Below, piece by piece: positions 39,283-47,136 of a stretch of 54,511 nucleotides of DNA (position 1 is the first letter of the stretch; every line of letters begins with the position of its first letter). Made by a program: the position numbers and the translations under genes. The stretch covers positions 1 through 54,511 of the IMG/VR virus record IMGVR_UViG_3300020450_000031; one strand, 5' to 3'. The notes below the pieces were generated by a model. That model was given only the letters and a program-made list of their open reading frames with translations, made no database searches and was not told where the DNA came from. Origin of the DNA: a virus.

Positions 39283-40466
39283 TAGGTATTCACCGACAAT
39301 GGTACATCAGTAGATACTTTTGTACTTCCTGTGCCATCTATTTCCGTGACTATCATTGATGCTTGCCCTTGATAAGGAAGATAAATCTGGTAGTCATTAT
39401 CATTACTAAAATGTATGCAGTATCTAACAAAATCTGTTGTGTTAGGTGTGTCGTAAGTAGCAAAACCGCCAGCGTGAACACTAGCACTATGATGCCAAGA
39501 CAAAATTGCATTAGATGGAGCTGTGTTATCTGTACCATCGCCCCCGTTTCTTATATGCCCTACGTTTAATGTGCTGCCTGTAGTAGTACCCGCAGCAGTA
39601 GTTGATGTACTTCTGCCTATAGTAGCGTATGTATAGCTGGTATTGTTATACCAAGATCCGCACACCTCTATAAGAAACACACTACTGGTAGACATAGGTT
39701 TGCAGATAACAGACAAGATGTTATGCGTTCCTGCGTTTACTGCTGTTAAAGGAAATTGATTTAGCGTAAAACCATCTGTGCTCCAGCCACCTGCACTTGT
39801 ACCTGATGGAAATTTACCTTCCTGTAGACCACTAAACCCAGAAGCTGAGGCTGAAGCTGTTATTATATACTTGTTTAATATAGGTGAATTTAATGGTAGC
39901 CATGCATTATTTTGTGCGTAGAACTCTGGCCTAGCTCCACCATAGTGATCTGTATTATATCTAATATGACCTGTTTGTGGTGATGCTGGTCTTTGAGCAG
40001 TAGTGCCTGCAGGTATAGCAAAAAATCCAGCGTTTGTATTATTTTGACTACTGAAGTCTGTAATATCCAAAGCTGCAAATCCTGCATTACCGCCTGTGCT
40101 TGTTAATACTTGACCATTAGCAGCAGATTGATCTGGTAGTATTTCATCTAAGTCAGACAATACAGTAAGACCACCAGATGTAACTCGTAACTCTATTCTA
40201 TCGTTAGTAGCAAATGCTCTAGCCGTAGTACCTTCTTGTGCTCTAACTATTGTCAGAGTGTCTGTGGCTCTAGCTGTTACTTTTACTATTTCCAGATTAT
40301 TAGTTGTATCTAATAGAGTAGCAAAAAAATATTGATTTCCTGCAAGTGTAGGAAATCTAGCCCCATGTCCTGCAGTTAATACAATAGATGTAGCAGTTGT
40401 AGCATAGGCTTGTGACAACGTACCATATGCATTATTTCCAAATTGTATATCGTGGTAATTTGTCAT
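39282..40466 (-). CDS. Tail fibre with shared N-terminal domain, 394 aa
   Basis: The ATG at 40466 overlaps the upstream stop as ATGA. A longer reading to 40529 would overlap that gene by 67 bases, so it is rejected. Residues about 5-105 match the domain shared with both neighbours (RFPTLAGNQYFFATLLDTTNNLEIVKVTARATDTLTIVRAQEGTTARAFATNDRIEL). The rest is beta-rich with Thr/Ser/Gly runs, typical of a trimeric fibre tip. It is likely to bind the host surface. Confidence 0.75.
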   Translation of the reverse strand: MTNYHDIQFGNNAYGTLSQAYATTATSIVLTAGHGARFPTLAGNQYFFATLLDTTNNLEIVKVTARATDTLTIVRAQEGTTARAFATNDRIELRVTSGGLTVLSDLDEILPDQSAANGQVLTSTGGNAGFAALDITDFSSQNNTNAGFFAIPAGTTAQRPASPQTGHIRYNTDHYGGARPEFYAQNNAWLPLNSPILNKYIITASASASGFSGLQEGKFPSGTSAGGWSTDGFTLNQFPLTAVNAGTHNILSVICKPMSTSSVFLIEVCGSWYNNTSYTYATIGRSTSTTAAGTTTGSTLNVGHIRNGGDGTDNTAPSNAILSWHHSASVHAGGFATYDTPNTTDFVRYCIHFSNDNDYQIYLPYQGQASMIVTEIDGTGSTKVSTDVPLSVNT

Positions 40467-42559
40467 ACTAAGTTCCCATTCCAACTTGCTGTAGTATCCA
40501 ACCCACCTGGAATATCTATTCCAAAACATCCTTCGGGTTGTGGATGTTCTTCAACTAAAAGCATTGCCTGCCCATAATCTGGGTATGGAAAATAAACAGT
40601 GCCAGAATTAACTTGTGATATACAATATAATCTAAAACGTATAAAATCAGTTACTCCTGGTCTAAAAAATTGAACAGCTGACAGATAACCTCTTATAGCA
40701 TTTGGGCCGTGCCAGTTTCCTAGGTCAAAATCCATAGTTGTACCAGTGCCATTTAGATTCAGGCCATCGTGATTACCACCATAGTAAACTGGCGATTGTG
40801 ACTGAGGCTGTTGACTTAAACTATTAGCATTATCAGGCCACGTACCAGGGGTAATTCTACCAGTAGAAAAACCGTTACGTTCAAACTCAGCAGAACCTGA
40901 CAAACTTGCGCTACCTGGATTTGCATCATTAAGCTCTGGTATTTTATACCTGTCATTCATCATGTAACGCCCTACCAGCACTACATTTTTTGCTACTGAA
41001 TTATCATTAGGATTCTTAAACTCTCTAGTATTGTTTGGCTGTGGATCATTGTCCATAAAATCACATAGTACTGCTAAAGATGCATATGAACTATCTTGGT
41101 ATGCAGCTCCACAATAAACCCGTATAGAAAATACTGAATTTACACTAAGCGGTTTACATTTAACCTGAAGATGAGTATGTGGGCCATTAGTAGCGTTAGT
41201 ATCCAACTCCACATTATACGGAGTAGCAGTAAATCCAGCTGCTGTGCCACCCTGTCCAGAAGTAACCATGTACATATTACATGTTCTACCCGAAACAGGC
41301 ATATAAGCATTTTTAGCTGCATTCTTAATACCTGCTTCACCGTTTACAGTGGTAGAAGCTGGAGCAGCTATATCTCTTTTATAATACACAGTGTCAGGTT
41401 GAGACGAACTCATCTCTGTACCTAACTGTGTAGTTCTGCTTTCAATAAATTGTATTCTGTTATTTTGTGGTATAGTCACATTATTATTTAACGTAAGGGT
41501 AACTGAATAATTAGATGCCCCAAAATTTGCCATAGTACATGCTACTATATGTGTACCTACAGGTACATTTATATCACTAGCGTCACCAGCAACTGGTACT
41601 AAATATTTACCCACCCACTGATCAGCTGTAATTGTTATGATAGCATCAAAGCTACCAGTGCCAGCTATACTTGTTGTTCTGCGTACAGTATCAAGAACTA
41701 CAGTAGTACTGTTAGATACAGCATTGGTAGAGTTTGCAGTTACCCATTCGCCAAAAGCGCCATGCTCATCATCATTTTCTGCTATATTTGCTAAGTACGC
41801 AAGAGAACCTACACTTACAGGAATATCATGGTCTTCTGCATGAGAATACAATGACGTATCATCGCTACTGGTGTTAGTAGAATACGTAGCTGCAGCATTA
41901 CTTGCAGTGTTAGTTGTATACGTTAATGTTTCTGTAGCATTTCGTACATGGGGTAAATATGGATGACCTCGCACAGGTATATTTATATACCCTGTATCAG
42001 TATTATTATCTTCAGATATATCAGCTGGGCTTAGCGCTGTGTAAGTAGCATTAGTACCATCTGATTTTAACGCAAACTTAATATCTTGATCTTCTTTATC
42101 TGAAGCTGTTGCAGTAAGTGTTTCTCCAGCTGCAGAAGGATTACTCCTAAAAACTTTTGCATGAGTGCCTGTTGTAGTACGAAACTTAAATTTATCAGGC
42201 TGAGTAGGAAAATCAGGTAAAACATTATCTAAATCAAATAGATCATTAACAGAATTAGCTGTTGTACGAATTTCTACAGAATCACCAGCTGAAAATGTAT
42301 TGTTTAGATTTCTAGCAGTACCATCTGCTTGTTTAATTGTTAGAGTATCTGCACTCCTAGCAGTTACACGCATAACCTCTGTATTAGTAGCGAGAGCTGC
42401 AGAAGTAACTGTTATATAAAAATATTCATTTGTACCTAGTGTAGGAAACTTACCACCTTCCCCGCCTAACAAAGACAAAGTACCTTGGTTAGCAGAAATG
42501 CCTCCTGCTAAAGAACCTTTAGCACTATTGGCTGTTTTTACTAACGAGTGATTTGTCAT
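40463..42559 (-). CDS. Large tail fibre with shared N-terminal domain, 698 aa
   Basis: This is the longest of the three paralogous fibre proteins. The N-terminal domain (residues about 10-110: SAKGSLAGGI, KFPTLGTNEYFYITV, TEVMRVTARSADTLTIKQADGT, AGDSVEIRT) is the shared one. The middle and end are beta-rich, with a spacer rich in Asn/Thr/Gly (NDDEHGAFGEW, VNVPVGTHIVAC) and a C-terminal PYPDYGQAMLLVEEHPQ segment similar to the end of the next fibre (LPYQGQASMIVTEIDG). Both N- and C-termini are conserved between paralogues. It is probably a long receptor-binding fibre. Confidence 0.75.
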   Translation of the reverse strand: MTNHSLVKTANSAKGSLAGGISANQGTLSLLGGEGGKFPTLGTNEYFYITVTSAALATNTEVMRVTARSADTLTIKQADGTARNLNNTFSAGDSVEIRTTANSVNDLFDLDNVLPDFPTQPDKFKFRTTTGTHAKVFRSNPSAAGETLTATASDKEDQDIKFALKSDGTNATYTALSPADISEDNNTDTGYINIPVRGHPYLPHVRNATETLTYTTNTASNAAATYSTNTSSDDTSLYSHAEDHDIPVSVGSLAYLANIAENDDEHGAFGEWVTANSTNAVSNSTTVVLDTVRRTTSIAGTGSFDAIITITADQWVGKYLVPVAGDASDINVPVGTHIVACTMANFGASNYSVTLTLNNNVTIPQNNRIQFIESRTTQLGTEMSSSQPDTVYYKRDIAAPASTTVNGEAGIKNAAKNAYMPVSGRTCNMYMVTSGQGGTAAGFTATPYNVELDTNATNGPHTHLQVKCKPLSVNSVFSIRVYCGAAYQDSSYASLAVLCDFMDNDPQPNNTREFKNPNDNSVAKNVVLVGRYMMNDRYKIPELNDANPGSASLSGSAEFERNGFSTGRITPGTWPDNANSLSQQPQSQSPVYYGGNHDGLNLNGTGTTMDFDLGNWHGPNAIRGYLSAVQFFRPGVTDFIRFRLYCISQVNSGTVYFPYPDYGQAMLLVEEHPQPEGCFGIDIPGGLDTTASWNGNLV

Positions 42560-43000
42560 CTACGACACCGTTACTGTCCACGTAATCGCTAACGTATCAT
42601 TAGCACCTTTGTTAATTACACTAAATACTGTACGGCATAACATAGTGCCGCCGCTTGAAGCATTTAAAATAGCTGCTTCAGTTAATGCACCTGTTCCTTG
42701 CCCGTTACCAAATGTTGAAGAATAAGTAACTTGACCACCAGATACAGCAGTACTTGTAAGTGCCTGCCTATTTGCCTCTGTGACCAGTGCTGTCTGACCT
42801 GCAGCTGCTGCTGTAGTCCCAGTACCAATCGCCATGTGACTCATAGCAGTGGCAGTAGCATCTTTCATACGTGACGCTATATACTCTTTACCCGTAGTTA
42901 CAACCAGGTTATCAATATCACGTTCATCTTTTATAATACCCATCTCATCGACAAGTAATAGGTTTAGACGACCTGTAACTGTAATTTCTTCATCAAACAT
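42560..43000 (-). CDS. Tail/baseplate-like structural protein, 146 aa
   Basis: The start is the ATG at 43000 because GGAGG lies five bases upstream. The ATG at 43012 overlaps that site. The 146-residue protein is beta-rich. Its N-terminal part includes VTGRLNLLLVDEMGIIKDE and NLVVTTGKEYIASRM, then SHMAIGTGTTA, a pattern common in phage minor tail proteins placed before fibre genes. No catalytic motif is seen. It is probably a baseplate or fibre-attachment component. Confidence 0.6.
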   Translation of the reverse strand: MFDEEITVTGRLNLLLVDEMGIIKDERDIDNLVVTTGKEYIASRMKDATATAMSHMAIGTGTTAAAAGQTALVTEANRQALTSTAVSGGQVTYSSTFGNGQGTGALTEAAILNASSGGTMLCRTVFSVINKGANDTLAITWTVTVS

Positions 43001-43011
43001 ATACACCTCCA

Positions 43012-43788
43012 TTAAGTGCTAAAGAGCTGCAGCGCAAACTCTTCTTTGAAAGGAGGTGTTTCGCTAACTAACCCAGCTGAGTTAAATAGCCCGCCGTCTC
43101 CCTCAAAGAATGCACCTATCTCATACGTGTTGTCAGATGCACTAATTGAATCTACCACGGGCTTAGTGGTTTGTAAAACTATATTTTGAGAAACTGACAC
43201 ACTGTCTGATGGTGTATGAGTTGGTAAAACTCTAGTAAAGTCAAACACATCATTCATAGTAACTGTATCGCCAGCCATTGTAGCTGACACAGAGAATGTT
43301 GGATCATCAGTTACAGTAGGAGTTTCCTCTGGATTAAACCCAACTGTAAACACTTGTGCATCGCTAAGACTAAAAGTGTCAGCTAATGGTCTGCTTACAG
43401 AAAGAAACGGAGTGTCAGTTATTAAAGGTGTGTCAGCAAATACAGGAGAAATACTAAACACTATGTCTTGTGTTGCAGTTACAGTGTCAGCAAACAAAGG
43501 CTGTATACTAAATATAGGATCGCCATCAACTACAGGAAAAGATACTGCAGGTAGGTTTTCAAAAGGAATAGCTTTGAACCGTAAAAGTATCTCGTGATTC
43601 TGTGGTTCTGCCCTTGCTCTGTATATTTTATCAGTGACTATGGGATCAGCAGAAAATGCTATCTCACTATCCTGTGGCTCTACATTTAATGTTATGCCAC
43701 CACCATCATATGCTATGCCAGCGGTAGGAGCTGCTACGTTAAAAGCCAGCCCACCTTGAGTAGCGGCTTTCAAACGTATATTTGCCAT
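43012..43788 (-). CDS. Repeat-rich tail protein, 258 aa
   Basis: Residues about 85-235 hold at least seven tandem repeats of roughly 18-21 residues, each with a consensus close to xxFSVSPxxADTxxxxD (examples FSISPVFADTPLITD, LSVSRPLADTFSLSD, FTVGFNPEETPTVTD). Such repeats form extended beta structures in adhesins and tail spikes. The first 80 residues are non-repetitive. The gene overlaps both its neighbours by one base. It is probably a fibre-like or whisker-like virion protein. Confidence 0.65.
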   Translation of the reverse strand: MANIRLKAATQGGLAFNVAAPTAGIAYDGGGITLNVEPQDSEIAFSADPIVTDKIYRARAEPQNHEILLRFKAIPFENLPAVSFPVVDGDPIFSIQPLFADTVTATQDIVFSISPVFADTPLITDTPFLSVSRPLADTFSLSDAQVFTVGFNPEETPTVTDDPTFSVSATMAGDTVTMNDVFDFTRVLPTHTPSDSVSVSQNIVLQTTKPVVDSISASDNTYEIGAFFEGDGGLFNSAGLVSETPPFKEEFALQLFST

Positions 43789-44120
43789 TAGAAATTATCC
43801 CGTACTCTAAACTTCATAAGGTCATAAACAGTTTGGACAGCACCGTTAAAATCTATATTTACTTCACCTTCATACATCCCAGGATCTACATTAAGCACAC
43901 CCCCAGCGAAATCAAACTGGATTTGCCCTGTAGTACCACCGCCGACTTTAACTGTGGATATTGTAGAAAGAACAGTAGTCGTATTTTGTTTACGAAACTT
44001 TACAGTAACTGTAGTTGTACCAGCGCTAAGATCTATAGCAGACCCAGTGTTATCATCCGTTAAAGTAACTACAATGTCAGGTTTAGTGTTACCTTTTACT
44101 AATCTAATTACATCTGCCAT
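43788..44120 (-). CDS. BppU-like baseplate domain protein, 110 aa
   Basis: The 110-residue beta-sandwich-like protein has a KGNTKPDIVVTLTDDNTGSAIDLS segment. This resembles the N-terminal domain of the baseplate upper protein BppU family, followed by TTTVTVKFRKQN and GMYEGEVNIDF strands. BppU proteins link receptor-binding proteins to the tail. The match is by pattern only. It directly precedes the repeat-rich tail gene in the operon. Confidence 0.6.
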   Translation of the reverse strand: MADVIRLVKGNTKPDIVVTLTDDNTGSAIDLSAGTTTVTVKFRKQNTTTVLSTISTVKVGGGTTGQIQFDFAGGVLNVDPGMYEGEVNIDFNGAVQTVYDLMKFRVRDNF

Positions 44121-44128
44121 ATATCACC

Positions 44129-44782
44129 TCAACATCCAAAAGCTACTGGTTTCACACGTAGAGAATTTCTAGCAGCACCTAGATTAGCTCTGGCTCTTCG
44201 CTCTGCAGTTTTATGCAAAAATTGCTTAGCGTGATACGCAGCTAACTCTCTGTCTGACCATGTTCGTTCTGGTAAGATCAATAAGTTCTGTAATGCTCCG
44301 TGCATAATAATATTTTCTAATTCGTCAAAAGCTGTAGTATCCATATCTATGGCTGTGCGTAACGGTTTAACAGCAATAACCATACGTATCTCGTAAGTTT
44401 TAGCATTGTCAGGCGTAGGCGTTACGATAAATGTATCAGCATCAAGTTGTGAGATGTACCTTGGAATGCCATAATCAGCGGCTACAAAATCAGGCCACTT
44501 AGGAAATCTATCTTGAAAATCTTCTAAAGGTAATGCCGTCATATGAGTGCCATCAAGAGAAGCACTTAAAAACGCATGAACCTCAGTGTTAGTTGGGGGG
44601 TCATAGGGATAATCATACACCCCTGTAGTTAATGGTATTTTAGTTTGTATATGTCTATAAGCCAAAGTTTTTTCACACGCATCTATAGCAGCATCTCTCA
44701 CATACTGTTCTATAACAGGCTGCGGACATCCTGGGACACTGGGTGATAACCTTGGCACTAGACTGTCGAATCTTGTTGGCAT
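44129..44782 (-). CDS. Head-tail connector/tail-tube-like protein, 217 aa
   Basis: The 217-residue protein starts MPTRFDSLVPRLSPSVPGC and contains EQYVRDAAIDACEKTLAYRHIQTKI and HGALQNLLILPERTWSDRELAAYHAKQFLHKTAERRARANLG. These helical segments resemble T7-type tail tubular protein A and adaptor subunits. It is coupled to the SU10-type adaptor before it. It likely forms part of the ring joining portal and tail. The named family could be confirmed only by search. Confidence 0.6.
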   Translation of the reverse strand: MPTRFDSLVPRLSPSVPGCPQPVIEQYVRDAAIDACEKTLAYRHIQTKIPLTTGVYDYPYDPPTNTEVHAFLSASLDGTHMTALPLEDFQDRFPKWPDFVAADYGIPRYISQLDADTFIVTPTPDNAKTYEIRMVIAVKPLRTAIDMDTTAFDELENIIMHGALQNLLILPERTWSDRELAAYHAKQFLHKTAERRARANLGAARNSLRVKPVAFGC

Positions 44783-45429
44783 TAGACAACCTCCTCTTCA
44801 GGTATTCCGCCACCTTCTGTATCAGTAATCTGTCTGGTCTGTGATGATATACCAAGTGCTTGTGAGAAGGACTGCTGGAAAAGTGCAGCTCTATTTGAGT
44901 TAACATGCTCATTATCTATAGACTCCGCTAAAAATACTGTGCCATCTACAATAGCAGGAAAGTATGCATCAGGTAGTAAAGCTACTGCTTGTGCTCCTGT
45001 GTAGATAGGCGGAGTCTGCGCATACTCAATTACTATTTCGTGAGCGCTAGGAGCTTTCGGATAAATAAAAAACTTATTTGGGTTACGTATGTTTCTAATC
45101 CAGTTAATGGTTTGAGCAGCATTATCAGTCATCCAAGCTGGATATGCCTGATCTAAGACTTCTCGTGTAGTTTCTATAATCCCATTCCCATTAACGTTAT
45201 AATAGACTTCCATTAATCTAATAGAATCAGTAGGTGCTGATTGTACAACTGTACCAGCGACACAAGTTAGATTTGTCTGCAATGAAAACAAATCAGGTCT
45301 AAATATAGCTGTTCTTCTTAAAACCTGATTAGCAAACTGCAACAACATAGCATCTGTATAACGATACCCTGTTGAGTCTGTATCCTGTATTAGATCACGG
45401 ACTTCCGCTATAACATCATTTAGAATCAT
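44782..45429 (-). CDS. SU10-type head-tail adaptor (DUF6682-like)
   Basis: The 215-residue protein shows the adaptor pattern: N-terminal IAEVRDLIQDTDSTGYRYTDAMLLQFANQVLRR, NLTCVAGTVVQS, then SPTDSIRLME-like strands and a helical C-terminus. It matches the SU10 adaptor/DUF6682 family as I know it. It would form the ring bound to the portal. It overlaps its upstream neighbour by 14 bases. Confidence 0.75.
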   Translation of the reverse strand: MILNDVIAEVRDLIQDTDSTGYRYTDAMLLQFANQVLRRTAIFRPDLFSLQTNLTCVAGTVVQSAPTDSIRLMEVYYNVNGNGIIETTREVLDQAYPAWMTDNAAQTINWIRNIRNPNKFFIYPKAPSAHEIVIEYAQTPPIYTGAQAVALLPDAYFPAIVDGTVFLAESIDNEHVNSNRAALFQQSFSQALGISSQTRQITDTEGGGIPEEEVV

Positions 45430-45733
45430 CTACCCAAGCCTCATTCTCAGGCGTATCAGGATCATCAGCTATATAATGACCTTTATCATTTCTAGCTCTG
45501 GATAAACCTTTTGTAGCCTCTTCTTCTAACTCTGCAGAAACTTTAGGTGTGTCATCCACAACTTCTGTCTCCATGTTTACCTTAGCCTTACGCCCTTTTT
45601 GTTTTTTAGTTATAAATTTTTCTGGGAATGCTTCTTCCTCAGTAACTTCTTTAGTTAAAGGATTAGCGGCTAGGATTTCATTCCACCCATAGATTTCGCC
45701 ATCCTTTATATTTTTTAACCATCTTTTGGTCAT
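45416..45733 (-). CDS. Small acidic-basic protein, 105 aa
   Basis: The 105-residue protein begins MTKRWLKNIKDGEIYGWNEI and ends in an acidic tail. A short basic block (KKQKGRKAK, about 43-51) precedes the acidic part. A similar WL(K/R)NIxDGxIYxWxxxLA start occurs in small phage proteins near portal or adaptor genes. The role is unknown. It overlaps both neighbours. Confidence 0.55.
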   Translation of the reverse strand: MTKRWLKNIKDGEIYGWNEILAANPLTKEVTEEEAFPEKFITKKQKGRKAKVNMETEVVDDTPKVSAELEEEATKGLSRARNDKGHYIADDPDTPENEAWVDDSK

Positions 45734-46008
45734 TTCTTTCTCCTTCTTACTGATTTAACTCGCCTTGGCTTTCCTGCTGGTTGTCCAAGTCGTTTTTTCT
45801 GTTCGATCCTACTTTTCTTTTCGGATGCACTAAGTTCACTAGATGTTTTGGGAGTCTTAGAACTGACACGCTTGGATGGGCGACAATATGGAGTACCCCG
45901 TTTTTCACCTTTACGTCTGCCACATGCCTTCCCCGTACGAACGTCAACCCATTTCTCCTTGAACCATCGTTTTAATTTTGCCCCTTCCGCTGTTTTTCTG
46001 ACCGCCAT
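45730..46008 (-). CDS. DUF5872-like small basic protein, 92 aa
   Basis: Residues about 12-50 contain LKRWFKEKWVDVRTGKACGRRKGEKRGTPYCRPSKRV, a pattern I associate with the DUF5872 family seen in phages and giant viruses. The two cysteines and the basic C-terminus (RRVKSVRRRKK) suggest nucleic-acid or virion binding. It is one of four small basic genes in a row between the decoration and adaptor genes. Confidence 0.65.
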   Translation of the reverse strand: MAVRKTAEGAKLKRWFKEKWVDVRTGKACGRRKGEKRGTPYCRPSKRVSSKTPKTSSELSASEKKSRIEQKKRLGQPAGKPRRVKSVRRRKK

Positions 46009-46009
46009 A

Positions 46010-46165
46010 TCATTTTTTCTTTCTGGTAGTCTTCTTAACTTTAGAGTTGCCCCAATTAGAAGCGCCTACTTTTCTACATTTAGCTAAAGCCCCTGAAGCA
46101 TATGCTGAGGGCCAAACTTTGTAGCGGCTCTTCACCTTATGATAACATGCGTCTTTCTTACCCAT
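46010..46165 (-). CDS. Small conserved phage protein, 51 aa
   Basis: The 51-residue ORF encodes GKKDACYHKVKSRYKVWPSAYASGALAKCRKVGA, a very widely conserved phage pattern also found in larger virion proteins. It has two Cys and a basic C-terminus. It is small enough to be missed by gene finders. The start and the stop lie one base from neighbouring genes. The function is unknown. A virion or DNA-binding role is likely. Confidence 0.7.
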   Translation of the reverse strand: MGKKDACYHKVKSRYKVWPSAYASGALAKCRKVGASNWGNSKVKKTTRKKK

Positions 46166-46168
46166 AAC

Positions 46169-46414
46169 TTACCATTTCTTGCATGACCAATATCTAGCTG
46201 TCATCTTAGACGGTGGCCTGCTGTCACAACCATGTCTAGCACGAAAGTTCTTTCTGCGACCTGGCTGATTCTTTTTAATCTTCATATTGGCATCGCCAAA
46301 TCGAATGATCTTTTCTTTACCATTCTGACACGCTTTAACAACAAACTTCTTACCGCCAGATACCTGACGCTTCGGTTTGTTACATGCCATCTTTGACTTA
46401 TCAATTTTTGCCAT
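46169..46414 (-). CDS. DUF5754-like small basic protein, 81 aa
   Basis: The 81-residue protein contains KKFVVKACQNGKEKIIRFGDANMKIKK, then QPGRRKNFRARHGCDSRP and a C-terminal RYWSCKKW. The arrangement matches the DUF5754 family, which is spread across phages and giant viruses. Cys, His and Arg residues could bind metal or DNA. It neighbours similar small basic genes. Confidence 0.7.
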   Translation of the reverse strand: MAKIDKSKMACNKPKRQVSGGKKFVVKACQNGKEKIIRFGDANMKIKKNQPGRRKNFRARHGCDSRPPSKMTARYWSCKKW

Positions 46415-46584
46415 TATGACTTCGCAACTTTTTTTGCTCTAGCAGATAAATCTTTGAAATGCACAACAACTTTAGATGTCTTAGTATGTGTCTTACCCGT
46501 GTGGATAGACCCATTAGGCATCTTATGCACTGCACCTTTATGCTCTTTACCTGACTTGAAATAATGTTTTGTTCCTGCACCCAT
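46414..46584 (-). CDS. Small basic protein, 56 aa
   Basis: The 56-residue ORF begins MGAGTKHYFKSGKEHKGAVHK and continues with a run of GSIHTGKTHTKTSKV. It is rich in Lys, His and Thr. The stop overlaps the next start by one base (TAATG), which supports a real gene. A similar KxGxxxxGxxHKMPNG pattern occurs in other phages next to the 51-aa and 81-aa families. Too short to classify further. Confidence 0.6.
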   Translation of the reverse strand: MGAGTKHYFKSGKEHKGAVHKMPNGSIHTGKTHTKTSKVVVHFKDLSARAKKVAKS

Positions 46585-46604
46585 AACTAAGTCCTTATAG
46601 AGTA

Positions 46605-46640
46605 GGGGGGCATCGCAGTGCGAACCCTAACCCGCCCCCC
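46605..46640 (-). terminator. Stem-loop after decoration gene
   Basis: A GGGGGGC/GCCCCCC stem (7 bp) encloses a 22-base loop containing a small inner hairpin. On the minus strand the loop also reads GGGTTAGGG. There is no strong T-run, so it is a partial terminator, attenuator or mRNA-protecting element. It lies downstream of the capsid and decoration genes, a common place to boost capsid relative to tail expression. Confidence 0.5.
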
Positions 46641-46647
46641 TAATCCT

Positions 46648-47124
46648 TTAGGCGACTGTTGAACAATCAACAACCACTGCCCAAACTTTAATCCTAGCCG
46701 CATCAGTCACAGCTCCAGACACACCGATAAGCATATCAATGGTATCTGCAGTTGCAAAATAGTGGCTTTGATTATCGCCAGATAAAAGTGCACCGTTTGA
46801 AGATGTAGTACCAGCTGAATTAGCATCGCCCCCATCAACAAAACCGTCAACATCTCCGCCTGTAAGACCGAGATCAAATGTTGACGCTGCACCTTCAGCA
46901 GTAATAGTAGTTGCACCAACGGCTAACACTAGCGTATTAGCTGGAATCGAAAGTACTTCGATGGAATCACCAGCGGCAAGAGCTGTAGCACCTGCTGTAG
47001 CCCTAGCTGTAGTAATAGCAGCGAAGTCCAAATCAACTTCCATGTACCCGACCCTGGTTAAGCCCTTAGCTGGATGTCCAGCAGAACCTTTATCAAAGCC
47101 GTGTGAGTCTGTATAAGCAGCCAT
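46648..47124 (-). CDS. Head decoration/stabilisation-like protein, 158 aa
   Basis: This 158-residue, beta-rich, Ala/Thr/Gly-rich protein has no Lys-rich DNA-binding region. It follows the major capsid gene directly, the usual place of a capsid decoration or stabilisation protein. A strong ribosome binding site (AGGAGG) suggests high expression. The assignment is by position and composition. Confidence 0.55.
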   Translation of the reverse strand: MAAYTDSHGFDKGSAGHPAKGLTRVGYMEVDLDFAAITTARATAGATALAAGDSIEVLSIPANTLVLAVGATTITAEGAASTFDLGLTGGDVDGFVDGGDANSAGTTSSNGALLSGDNQSHYFATADTIDMLIGVSGAVTDAARIKVWAVVVDCSTVA

Positions 47125-47136
47125 CTGATCCTCCTA

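Noticed and set aside
40467-40529. Longer start (MFWNRYSRW...) for the 394-aa fibre
   Set aside because: It would overlap the upstream fibre gene by 67 bases, whereas the ATG at 40466 gives the ATGA overlap used throughout the operon.
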